A stretch of 64,000 nucleotides of DNA. Source: Bog-473 sp035552095 (lineage in GTDB: Bacteria; Actinomycetota; Acidimicrobiia; Acidimicrobiales; RAAP-2). How positions within the stretch are numbered: the stretch's first letter is position 1; every line of letters begins with the position of its first letter. The DNA is taken from assembly GCA_035552095.1 (NCBI GenBank), contig DASZMA010000015.1, forward strand, positions 1-64,000. Reading direction: 5' to 3'. The notes under the pieces were generated by a model. That model was not told where the DNA came from. It did no database searches and was given only the letters and a program-made list of their open reading frames with translations. Both the position numbers and the translations under genes were made by a program. Shown in pieces: positions 49,091-56,719 of the stretch.

Positions 49091-50104
49091 CTAGCCCTGA
49101 ATCGCTGCGATCATCGCCATGATGGCTGGATTTGCGTTGATCGGGACCAGGCGGGAGGTGCGATGATCGCTGACCCACACTCGAAAGAGTTCGTCTGCGA
49201 AGCCCTGTCCGATCTGATCGATGCCGGAAAAGTCCAACTCGATCACCTCGAAACTCTCAAGGCGCGCGCCGATCAGCTTGGCTTCCGTGCGCGACACAAA
49301 ATCACCTTCCCGGAACAATTCGACGTGGATCGTGGTCTTGTTGAAGCGACCAGACACCGGGTCCGATACATCGGCGTAGACATCCTTGGGGGTGATGGGG
49401 GTGTCGCGTCGGATCTCGCAGTGCACCAGCGTTCCAGTGCGGGGCCGGTCCAACCAGCCGATTGCGAAGTCGTCGATCTCGCTGTTTACGGTCCAAACGA
49501 GCTGGTTCGCTGAAATGGCGAAGCGGTCGACCATCCGAGAGGTAAAGAAGATGCCCAGACCGCTGTGGTGGGCGGGATCCGTCGTCTGCTTCCCCTTGGA
49601 GAGCTCCCCAACCGCCTGGTAGTCATCATCCAATCCCCGGGACTGGCGGATTGAGGCGAACGCCCCCACACCGTCGTCCTCGACTTCGAAGTCAATCCGC
49701 TCTGGGCCGACAAACCACCTGACATCAATGGTGTTTCCTTTCGAATGGTCGATCGCGTTGTTGACCATCTCGGTGAAGGCGAAGTTCAGGATCCGGAACA
49801 GATTCGGTGTTTCCAAGATGTCCGGGTCAATCCGCCCGAGAGCAATGCGCTCGTTGCCCCAGACCTCGTTCTCGCTCAGCCCCTCGAGTGCATATGAGCT
49901 GGAGTGCTGCGCTTTGAGCCGATAGCGGCTTGAGCGGCGAGCGCCTTCTGGGACGAGCAACCCGCTCTGGACCATCTTTTTGAGGTGATAGTGGGCGGCC
50001 TGGCGCGTGACGCCGGCGGCGGAAGCCACCTCGGACGAGCTGATGTAGGTCCGGGCGGCGAAGAGCCGCTGTATGACCTCGGGAACACTTTCCGTCTTGC
50101 TCAT
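49091..50104 (-). CDS. wHTH - histidine-kinase-like ATPase - STAS-like DUF4325 fusion regulator
   Basis: A 337-residue single-polypeptide regulator. Residues 7-65 form a winged helix (SSSEVASAAGVTRQAAHYHLKKM). Residues 100-235 form a GHKL ATPase: TEMVNNAIDHS (N box with Glu112, Asn115, Asn116), DDGVGAF (G1, 144-150) and HSGLGIFFT (G2, 180-188), the anti-sigma/SpoIIAB-like form without phospho-acceptor domain. Residues 250-337 form a STAS-like DUF4325 (VIELDFSGIDQIGQGFADELF). It thus unites DNA binding, an ATPase, and a STAS-like module in one chain. The ATG 50104 follows AAGAGG. The upstream AT-rich repeats probably bind its own winged helix. Target genes unknown. Confidence 0.82.
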   Translation of the reverse strand: MSKTESVPEVIQRLFAARTYISSSEVASAAGVTRQAAHYHLKKMVQSGLLVPEGARRSSRYRLKAQHSSSYALEGLSENEVWGNERIALGRIDPDILETPNLFRILNFAFTEMVNNAIDHSKGNTIDVRWFVGPERIDFEVEDDGVGAFASIRQSRGLDDDYQAVGELSKGKQTTDPAHHSGLGIFFTSRMVDRFAISANQLVWTVNSEIDDFAIGWLDRPRTGTLVHCEIRRDTPITPKDVYADVSDPVSGRFNKTTIHVELFREGDFVSRTEAKLIGARLESFEVIELDFSGIDQIGQGFADELFRVWVSDHRTSRLVPINANPAIMAMIAAIQG

Positions 50105-50260
50105 CGATGGATACCTCTTGACATACGGAACAGTGCTGCTCCACATTTTCTATTTACTTTTTTACTCAACCGGATAAATTATAGTCATTTGAGTAAAAAT
50201 GTAAACCACTTAATGGGAAAGTGGACCATTTGAGTAAAAAGTAAATAACTACCCGGGCCA
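50105..50260. promoter_or_regulatory. AT-rich control region with three copies of a 17-18-base motif
   Basis: This gap is markedly AT-rich inside a very GC-rich window. It holds TTTACTTTTTTACTCAA at 50153-50169 (inverted), TTTGAGTAAAAATGTAAA at 50188-50205 and TTTGAGTAAAAAGTAAA at 50229-50245 (direct). Each contains two AGTAAA-like hexamers. A hairpin CCACTT-N7-AAGTGG lies at 50206-50224. Likely the autoregulatory operator of the adjacent winged-helix gene. Confidence 0.65.
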
Positions 50261-50385
50261 TGCCCCGGAGGCGGTACCGGTACCCAGCGGGCTGGATCCG
50301 GTTACGGATTTGGGCCATGGCGCCCGGCACCACAAGAACGGTCGGAGCCCGGTCCAGCGGAGGACCTGATCGAGGGCATCCCCCC

Positions 50386-52101
50386 TCAGCCGGGCGCGGC
50401 TGCCGGCGGCCCGAGCGCGGTTACCGCTTCGTCGGCCGTGTCGTAGAAGTGGTCGGCGCCGATGCGGGCGAGCAGGCCGCTGCGGCGCAGGCTCTCGCAG
50501 AGGTGGTCGCCGCCCCGGGCCACCCCGAAGGCGATGTGGCGGCGGTCGAACTCATCGAGCACCTGGGACAGCGCGCGCGAACCGGTGAAGTCGAGGTCGG
50601 TCATGCCGATGGTGTCGAGGACGAAGACGCGGGGCGTCCCGACCGCCCGGGACAGCGAGGCCAGGACTTCGGCGTGGAAGTGGGTCGCGTTGGCGTACCA
50701 GAGCGGGGTCGAGAACAGCACGACCAGAACGGACGGTACCTGAGCCGCGTCGGGGTCGGCGCCCAGGGGCGTCCAGCTGGTGGAGTCGCCCACCCGGCCC
50801 AGCACGTGCAGTTTCGGGCGGGCGGTCAGCCGGGTGCGGTCGACGATAGCCAGCGCCACGGCCACCGCGATGCCCTGCTCCACCCCGATCAGGGCGACGG
50901 CGAGCATGGTCACCAGGGCCAGCCCGAACTCGAAGCGGTCGAAGCGGGCGATGGCCTTGAGGTCGGCCACCTTGAAGATGCGGGTGGCCACGAAGATGAG
51001 CACGGCGGCCAGCGTGGCCAGGGGCACATCCTTGAGCAGGCCGGCGGCCGGGATGATCAGGATCACCACCGCCGCCGCGCCGAGGGCGGCGACCTGGGTG
51101 CGCCCGCCCGCCGACGCGATGGCGCCGGTGCGGGCCGGGCTGGCGTTGACCGGGAAGGACCCGACCAGGCCGGCCAGGATGTTCCCGGCGCCGACGCCCA
51201 CGAAGTCCCGGCCGACGTCCACGTCGTAGTGGCCCTGATCGGCGAAGGCCCGGGTGGTGGCGGCGGTCTGGCTGACCACCACCAGGGCGACCACCCCGGC
51301 CACCGGGGCCACGCTGCCCAGCGCCGTCCACGACAGCCCCGAGAGGCCCAGATGCGGCGCGCCGTGGGCGACGGTGCCGACGATGCTCACGCCGTGCGCC
51401 TCCAGCCCGAGTGCACCCACCAGCGCGGTGGAGCCGATCAGCCCCACCAGCGCGCCCGGCAGCTTCCGGTTGATCCGCTCGGCCGTGAACACGATGGCCA
51501 GCACGGCCGCCCCGAGGCCGAGGGTCCAGCCGTTGGTCTGGCCCAGGTGGGTGAGCACGGTGCCCACTCGATGCAGATTGGAGCCGGTCACCCCGGCCAG
51601 GCCGAAGAAGTCCGGCAGCTGGTGCACCACGATGATGATGGCCACTCCGGCCATGAAGCCGGTGATGATCGGGGCGGAGAGGAACTCGGCGATCCAACCC
51701 AGGCGCAGCAGGCCGACCAGGGCCACGATGGCTCCCACCATGACGGCCAGGATCCCCACCAGGTCCACGTAGTTGGTGGTGCCGGTGCCGGCCAGGTGGC
51801 CGATCCCCACGGCGAAGAGCGGCGCGATGGTCGAGTCGGCCCCCACCGACATCTGGGGGCTGGATCCGAGGAGGGCGAAGAGCACGGTGCCGGCGATGAA
51901 GGCGTAGAACCCGGTGATCGGTGGCATGCCGGCCAAGCGGGACGTGGCCAGCTGTTCGGGTACGGCGATGACCAGCAGCGTGACCCCGGCCAGCAGGTCA
52001 GCGGTGGCCCAGGGACGGCGGTAGCCCCGCAGCGAGGTGAGGACGGGCACGGCGAGGCGATGGTGGGCGCCGGCCCCCGCCCCGGCCGGAGCTCCTGTCA
52101 C
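50386..52101 (-). CDS. SulP family anion transporter with STAS domain
   Basis: A 571-residue transporter: about 11-12 membrane helices over residues 30-430 and a C-terminal STAS domain from about 450 (VLVVLFSTPLWYANATHF ... VFVLDTIGMTDLDFTGSRAL). The pattern of SulP sulfate/bicarbonate permeases is clear. Its TM core includes the SLC26-type GSSPQMSVGADSTIAPL region (anion-binding helices). The ion is not deducible. The start is a GTG with no obvious ribosome site. The STAS domain makes a second STAS-like module within 3 kb. It is divergent from the PLP decarboxylase. Confidence 0.9.
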   Translation of the reverse strand: MTGAPAGAGAGAHHRLAVPVLTSLRGYRRPWATADLLAGVTLLVIAVPEQLATSRLAGMPPITGFYAFIAGTVLFALLGSSPQMSVGADSTIAPLFAVGIGHLAGTGTTNYVDLVGILAVMVGAIVALVGLLRLGWIAEFLSAPIITGFMAGVAIIIVVHQLPDFFGLAGVTGSNLHRVGTVLTHLGQTNGWTLGLGAAVLAIVFTAERINRKLPGALVGLIGSTALVGALGLEAHGVSIVGTVAHGAPHLGLSGLSWTALGSVAPVAGVVALVVVSQTAATTRAFADQGHYDVDVGRDFVGVGAGNILAGLVGSFPVNASPARTGAIASAGGRTQVAALGAAAVVILIIPAAGLLKDVPLATLAAVLIFVATRIFKVADLKAIARFDRFEFGLALVTMLAVALIGVEQGIAVAVALAIVDRTRLTARPKLHVLGRVGDSTSWTPLGADPDAAQVPSVLVVLFSTPLWYANATHFHAEVLASLSRAVGTPRVFVLDTIGMTDLDFTGSRALSQVLDEFDRRHIAFGVARGGDHLCESLRRSGLLARIGADHFYDTADEAVTALGPPAAAPG

Positions 52102-52177
52102 GGTCCGGTCACGGTGCCATCATCGCTCAACCGACCGGGCCGCCTGTGGTGACCCTCGCTTGAAATAGTCTCCAGAC

Positions 52178-53572
52178 ATGAGCGACTACCCCTACGCCGA
52201 CCGGTTCGAGATCCACCGAGCCCTACCCGAGACCGGAATGAGCCGTGAGGAGGTCCTCGACCAGCTGCACACCATGGCCAAGGAGGAGGACGTCTTCTGG
52301 GAGGGCGGCAAGGTCTCGGGCACCATGTACTGCGGCGACCACGACCACTACCACTTCATGAACGAGGCCTTCGGCCTGTTCGCCCACGTCAACGTCCTCC
52401 AGCGCGACATCTGCCCCAGCGCCACCAAGTTCGAGGCCGAGATCATCTCCATGGTGGTGAACCTGCACCACGGCGAGGCGGCGGTGGCGACCGGTGACGA
52501 CCCGTGCGGACTGGTCACCAGCGGCGGCACCGGCAGCATCGCCCACGCCATCCTGGCCTACCGGGAGCACGCGGCGCAGACCCGGGGCATCACCCGGCCC
52601 AACGTGATCAAGCCCGAGACGGCCCATCCCGCCTTCGACAAGGCGTGCCACCTGTTCGGGGTGGAGCTGCGCAAGGCGCCAGTCCACCCCGACACGACGC
52701 AGGTCGACGTGGACTGGGTGCGCGACCACATGGACGACCAGACGGTGGCCCTCATCGGCTCGGCCTGTAATTACGGCTACGGCACGGTCGACCCCATCAC
52801 TGAGTTGAGCGATCTGGCCCTCGAGCGCGGGACCGGCCTCCACGTCGACGGCTGCCTGGGCGGCCTCATTCTCCCCTTCGGCGAGGAGCTGGGCTACGAC
52901 ATCCCGGTCTTCGACTACCGGGTGCCCGGCGTCACCTCCATTTCAGCTGACACCCACAAGTACGGCTACGCCTTCAAGGGGTCGTCGGTGGTCAGCTTCC
53001 GGACCAAGGAGCTGCGCAACTCGCAGTACTTCTACCTGACCGACTGGAGCGGCGGGAAGTACACCTCGCCGGGGATGGACGGCTCACGCTCGGGTGGCAT
53101 CATCGCCGCCACCTGGGCCGCCATGGTGCAGATCGGGCATGCCGGCTACCTGAACTACGCCAAGGCGATCTTCGAGACCTCCACGGCCATGCAAGAGGCG
53201 GTGCACACCCATCCCGAGCTCAAGATGATGGGGAACCCCACCTTCCTCTTCTCCTTCACCTCGGACGACTTCGACGTGTACCACATCAACGATTTCATGC
53301 GGACGAGGGGCTGGCGCTTCAACGGCCAGCAGTACCCCAACGCGCTGCACATGGCGGTGACCCGGCCCCAGACCCAGCCCGACGTGGCCGCCACCTTCGC
53401 CACCGACCTGGCCGACGCGGTGGACTACGCCAAGGGGCACGCGGCCGAGGCGCCCCGTTCGGGTGCGATCTACGGCGGGGTGGCCGGGGGCATGACCGAC
53501 GAAGCGGACGAGTTCATCCGCCTCGTCATGGCCGACATGCTCGACTCGCAGTCGACGATCCCGGCTGCCTGA
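52178..53572 (+). CDS. PLP-dependent decarboxylase/aldolase, sphingosine-phosphate-lyase-like
   Basis: A 464-residue fold-type I PLP enzyme. Lys261 in SADTHKYGYAFKGSS is the cofactor lysine, His150 stacks on PLP (PETAHPAFDKA), Asp224 is in HVDGCLGG, and TSGGTGS at 114-120 binds the phosphate. The wording (ETAHPAFDKACHLFGV, DTHKYGYAFKGSSV) is closest to sphingosine-1-phosphate lyase-type rather than GadB. It could cleave a phospho-sphingoid base or decarboxylate an amino acid. Divergent from SulP by 76 bases. Confidence 0.85.
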   Translation: MSDYPYADRFEIHRALPETGMSREEVLDQLHTMAKEEDVFWEGGKVSGTMYCGDHDHYHFMNEAFGLFAHVNVLQRDICPSATKFEAEIISMVVNLHHGEAAVATGDDPCGLVTSGGTGSIAHAILAYREHAAQTRGITRPNVIKPETAHPAFDKACHLFGVELRKAPVHPDTTQVDVDWVRDHMDDQTVALIGSACNYGYGTVDPITELSDLALERGTGLHVDGCLGGLILPFGEELGYDIPVFDYRVPGVTSISADTHKYGYAFKGSSVVSFRTKELRNSQYFYLTDWSGGKYTSPGMDGSRSGGIIAATWAAMVQIGHAGYLNYAKAIFETSTAMQEAVHTHPELKMMGNPTFLFSFTSDDFDVYHINDFMRTRGWRFNGQQYPNALHMAVTRPQTQPDVAATFATDLADAVDYAKGHAAEAPRSGAIYGGVAGGMTDEADEFIRLVMADMLDSQSTIPAA

Positions 53573-53602
53573 AGGGACCGCACCGGCTGGGTACGATGGG
53601 CC

Positions 53603-54232
53603 ATGGGTGCGCGTGCTAGTGAGCCCGACGGCATCCCCACCACCTGGATCGCCGGGTGCACCGCTGCCCACGCCGCCCTCCTCTCCGACCTGGACGGGCT
53701 GACCGAGGACGAGGCGCGACGGCCCAGCGCGCTCCCCGGCTGGACCGTCGGCCACCTGCTGACCCACCTGGCCCGCAACGCCGACAGCGTGGTCCGGCGC
53801 CTGCAGGGGGCGCGGGCCGGGCAGGTCCTCGACCAGTACGAAGGCGGGCTGGAGGGGCGTCGCCACGAGATCGAGGCCGGCGCCGGCCGCCCGGTGGCCG
53901 AGCTGGTGGCGGACGTGCGGATGACGGCGGCCGCGGTGGAGGAGGAGATGGAGCAGATGGCCGCCCGGCCGGCGGCCGCCTGGGACGCTCCGTCGCGCAC
54001 CGTGCGGGGCATAGAGGAGGACTGCCGGGCGGTGGTCTTCTCCCGCTGGCGCGAGGTGGCGGTGCACCACGGCGATCTGGGTCTGCGCCCCGGCCCGGTG
54101 CCACTCCCGCCGGCCCTGGTGGCGGCCTGGCTGCCCCGGGAGCTGCCGGCGCTGGCCAGCCGCACCGATCCGGCGGCGCTGCTGGCCTGGATCCTCGGCC
54201 GGGGGCCCGCCCCGCCGTTGGAGCCCTGGTAG
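53603..54232 (+). CDS. Mycothiol-enzyme-like DinB/maleylpyruvate isomerase family protein
   Basis: A 209-residue four-helix-bundle protein of the DinB_2/MDMPI group. Expected metal ligands are His in GWTVGHLLTHLARN, and Glu/His in RWREVAVHHGDLGL. Mycothiol-dependent isomerase or transferase activity is characteristic of actinobacterial members. The first 15 residues are unstructured. It lies 30 bases after the PLP enzyme and 6 bases before the GNAT gene, making a probable three-gene unit. The exact substrate is not deducible. Confidence 0.8.
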   Translation: MGARASEPDGIPTTWIAGCTAAHAALLSDLDGLTEDEARRPSALPGWTVGHLLTHLARNADSVVRRLQGARAGQVLDQYEGGLEGRRHEIEAGAGRPVAELVADVRMTAAAVEEEMEQMAARPAAAWDAPSRTVRGIEEDCRAVVFSRWREVAVHHGDLGLRPGPVPLPPALVAAWLPRELPALASRTDPAALLAWILGRGPAPPLEPW

Positions 54233-54238
54233 GGCGCG

Positions 54239-55078
54239 GTGGCCACCACCGTCGACCAGCACGACGACCCGCTCGAGGTGCTGACCGCCGCGGCCGGGTT
54301 CCTGGAGCGCCGCCCGGCCGAGCACAACCTCATCCTCTCCCTGCTGCACCAGCGGGCGCGCACCGGGGAGGACGGCCGCTACTGGGTGGTCCGCCACGAC
54401 GGCGACCCGGTGGGCCTGGTCCTGCAGTCCCCCCTCTGGTTCCGGGCCGCCCTCACCCCGATGCCAGCGGAAGCGGCCCGGGCGGCGGTCGAAGCGGTGG
54501 CCGGGGCCGGCATCGCCCTGCCCGGCGTCGAGGGCGAGGCGGCCGGCGCGGCGGCCTTCGCCGGCCACTGGAGCCAGGTCTGCCGCACCGGGGCGCGCCC
54601 GGTGCTCGGTACCCGCCTGTACCGCCTGGGTGCGCTGATCCTGCCCGAGGGGGTGGCCGGTCGGTCACGCCCGGCCGGCGAGAAGGACCGGCGCCGGGTC
54701 CGGGAGTGGTTCGCCGCCTTCGCTCTCGAGGTGGGGGAGCCGGCGCTCCCGGCCGACCTGGTCGACCGGCGGGCCCAGGCCGGCCAGATCTCGCTGTGGG
54801 ACCTGGACGGGGAGGTGGTCGCCCTGGCCGGGCGCACCGACCCGGTGGCCGGGGTGGCCCGGATCGGGCCGGTGTACACCCCGCCGGCGCACCGGCGCCA
54901 CGGCTACGCCGCGGCCTGTGTCGGCCACCTCTCGGCGGGGCTGCTGCAGGCCGGCCACAGCTGCGTGCTGTACACGCAGCTGGGCAACGCGACGTCGAAC
55001 GCGGTGTATCGAGCGCTGGGGTACGCCCCGATCAGCGAGAACGTGCGCTACGAGTTCGGGGCGCCGCTCGAGACGTAA
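54239..55078 (+). CDS. GNAT N-acetyltransferase
   Basis: A 279-residue protein with a GNAT fold in its C-terminal half: the acetyl-CoA loop is in GPVYTPPAHRRHGYAAA (R-x-x-G-Y/A) followed by a helix, and GNATSNAVYRALGY ends the domain with the typical Asn-Tyr. The N-terminal half (1-140) looks like a degenerate second GNAT or a substrate-binding region. GTG start at 54239, six bases after the previous stop, implies coupling to the mycothiol-enzyme-like gene. Acetylated substrate unknown. The end overlaps the convergent lipoprotein gene by 31 bases. Confidence 0.85.
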   Translation: MATTVDQHDDPLEVLTAAAGFLERRPAEHNLILSLLHQRARTGEDGRYWVVRHDGDPVGLVLQSPLWFRAALTPMPAEAARAAVEAVAGAGIALPGVEGEAAGAAAFAGHWSQVCRTGARPVLGTRLYRLGALILPEGVAGRSRPAGEKDRRRVREWFAAFALEVGEPALPADLVDRRAQAGQISLWDLDGEVVALAGRTDPVAGVARIGPVYTPPAHRRHGYAAACVGHLSAGLLQAGHSCVLYTQLGNATSNAVYRALGYAPISENVRYEFGAPLET

Positions 55079-56100
55079 GCCTGCCCGTGCCGGTCCACCG
55101 CCACGCAATAACTGGTCGAGGGGCACGAGACGCTGGTCAGCGCCCCGCCCTGGTCGATCAGCGTCCCGGCGCTCCAGCTGGCGCCGTTGAACGAGAAGAC
55201 CCGCCCGATGGAGTCAACCGCCCGGCAGAACGTCGGGCTGGCGCACGACACGCTGGTCAGCCCCGAGGCGTTGGTGCCGGTGAGCGGTGGCTCGGTAGCC
55301 ACGACGGCGGGGGCGGAGAAGGCCGTCCCGTTCCACGTGAGGGCGGCGCCGGAACTGTCGACGGCGACGCAGAACGTGGGGCTGACACACGAGACCGAGT
55401 TGAGCTGCCCCTGCGGGTCGGCATCGTTGGGCTGGCTCCAGGCGTGGCCGTTCCACACCGACGGGCCGCCCTCCACCGCGATGCAGAACGACGGGTTGAC
55501 GCACGAGATCTGGTTGGCCGCACCCCAGGCCCCGACGTTGCCCGACCACCGGGAGCCGTTGTAGATGAACGAGTTGCCCTCGCCGTCGATGGAGACGCAG
55601 AAGGTCGTGCCCACGCAACCGATGGCCGTGAAACCCTGGGCCCCGGGGATCGTGGTCGGGGCCGACCACGAGGTGCCGTTGAACAGCGCCGCCTGGTTGA
55701 GGTTGGGCACGGCGGCACAGAAGGTGGCCGTGGTGCACGAAAGGAACGAGGCGCCCTGCGGCGACGGCGCGCTGACCACCGGCCCGATGGTGCTGGGCTT
55801 CCCACCGGTGAGGCGGTACGACTGGCCGGTGGCCGAGCCGGCCACGCAGAAGCCGGCGGTCGGGCAGGACACCACCGAGAGGTCGACGCCGGGGGCCAGG
55901 CTGATCGCCTTGGACCAGGCGCCGGCGGGCGGGAGCGGGACCGTCGTGGTGGGGGCGGTGGTGGTCGGCGTGGTCGGCGGCACCGTCGTGGTGTCGATGC
56001 TGAGACTGCCGTTCTTGAGGGACGGGCTGGGACTGGAACAGGCGGCCAGGGTCAGCCCGGCGACGGCCATGAGCACGGCCAGACGACCGGCGGCCCGCAC
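55048..56100 (-). CDS. Lipoprotein with Cys-pair repeats (probable beta-propeller)
   Basis: A 350-residue exported lipoprotein. The lipobox LTLAAC (lipid-attached Cys near residue 21) follows a hydrophobic segment, then a Thr/Pro-rich linker, then six or seven repeats of about 42 residues. Each repeat has SVSC.....FC.AVD..G.....NG..WS, with a conserved Cys pair about 7 residues apart that would form one disulfide per repeat. The repeating Trp-Ser/Ala motif and length suggest a beta propeller or stacked sheets. GTG 56100 shares one base with the Lrp stop (TAGTG). Function unknown. Confidence 0.8.
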   Translation of the reverse strand: MRAAGRLAVLMAVAGLTLAACSSPSPSLKNGSLSIDTTTVPPTTPTTTAPTTTVPLPPAGAWSKAISLAPGVDLSVVSCPTAGFCVAGSATGQSYRLTGGKPSTIGPVVSAPSPQGASFLSCTTATFCAAVPNLNQAALFNGTSWSAPTTIPGAQGFTAIGCVGTTFCVSIDGEGNSFIYNGSRWSGNVGAWGAANQISCVNPSFCIAVEGGPSVWNGHAWSQPNDADPQGQLNSVSCVSPTFCVAVDSSGAALTWNGTAFSAPAVVATEPPLTGTNASGLTSVSCASPTFCRAVDSIGRVFSFNGASWSAGTLIDQGGALTSVSCPSTSYCVAVDRHGQAYVSSGAPNS

Positions 56101-56582
56101 TAGGTGCGGGGCGGCGGCGGGCCGTCGCCCTCGAAGGCCCGATGGCGCGACCACGTGTTGAGCACAATGAGGGTCTTGGTCCCGGTCACCCGCCCCCGCC
56201 GGCGCAACTGCTCAATCACCTGCCCCAACCGCTCGACGTCGGGCACCTGCAACCAGACCAGGGCGTCGGGATCACCGGCCGTGGTGAACACGGCCTGCAC
56301 CTCGGGCAGCAGCGCCGCCGTCTCCTTGATCTCGTTGAGATCCGCTGTGCCGGCGAAGCGCACCTCGGTGAAGGCCTGTATGGGCCGGCCGGCCTTGCGG
56401 TGATCGACCACCACGGTGTAGCCGGCGATGACCCCGGATCGCTCCAGCCGCTCAATGCGCCGGGTCACCGCCGACGCCGAGAGCGACACCTTCTCGCCGA
56501 TGTCGGCCATGGTGCGCCGGGCGTTCTGCGACAGCAACTCAATGATCAGATGGTCAGTCGGATCGAGCTCCACGGCGCTCAT
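56100..56582 (-). CDS. Lrp/AsnC family transcriptional regulator
   Basis: A 160-residue regulator: N-terminal helix-turn-helix (LDPTDHLIIELLSQNARRTMADIGEKVSLSASAVTRRIERLERSGVIAGYTVVV, spread over residues 6-59) and a C-terminal RAM domain that senses amino acids (VQAVFTTAGDPDALVWLQVPD). The divergent gene is a Leu/Val-type dehydrogenase, so branched-chain amino acid sensing is likely. It is followed by the lipoprotein (one-base overlap). Confidence 0.9.
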   Translation of the reverse strand: MSAVELDPTDHLIIELLSQNARRTMADIGEKVSLSASAVTRRIERLERSGVIAGYTVVVDHRKAGRPIQAFTEVRFAGTADLNEIKETAALLPEVQAVFTTAGDPDALVWLQVPDVERLGQVIEQLRRRGRVTGTKTLIVLNTWSRHRAFEGDGPPPPRT

Positions 56583-56668
56583 AGCAATATCCTAATCAAA
56601 GCGGAACTGGCTGCGCATTCGGTGCGCTGATTGGCCTCTATCCCCTTGTTTCGTTGCGTCATATGGCA

Positions 56669-56710
56669 CAACACCCTGTAATTTCCCCGTTGATCCCGCC
56701 CGGGGTGTTG
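56669..56710. promoter_or_regulatory. Inverted repeat before the amino-acid dehydrogenase
   Basis: CAACACCC (56669-56676) and GGGTGTTG (56703-56710) are complementary 8-base arms 26 bases apart, just before the dehydrogenase start and in the gap divergent with lrp. An Lrp site or a leader hairpin; not distinguishable from sequence. Confidence 0.35.
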
Positions 56711-56719
56711 AGTGTACCC

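Noticed and set aside
49091..50260. The wHTH-ATPase-DUF4325 locus as a defence island
   Set aside because: No nuclease, toxin, recombinase or other defence gene is linked. The neighbours are ordinary metabolic or transport genes. A regulatory role fits better.
50260..52152. A 630-codon open frame on the plus strand opposite the SulP gene
   Set aside because: It is a mirror of a GC-rich gene. Its translation is Gly/His/Arg/Gln-rich without motifs, while the minus strand encodes a clear transporter with a STAS domain.
53656..56103. An 815-codon open frame on the plus strand
   Set aside because: It runs over the DinB-like and GNAT genes in a different frame and then opposite the lipoprotein. 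The translation is Gly/Arg/Pro-rich with no domain, which is typical of shadow frames in GC-rich DNA.
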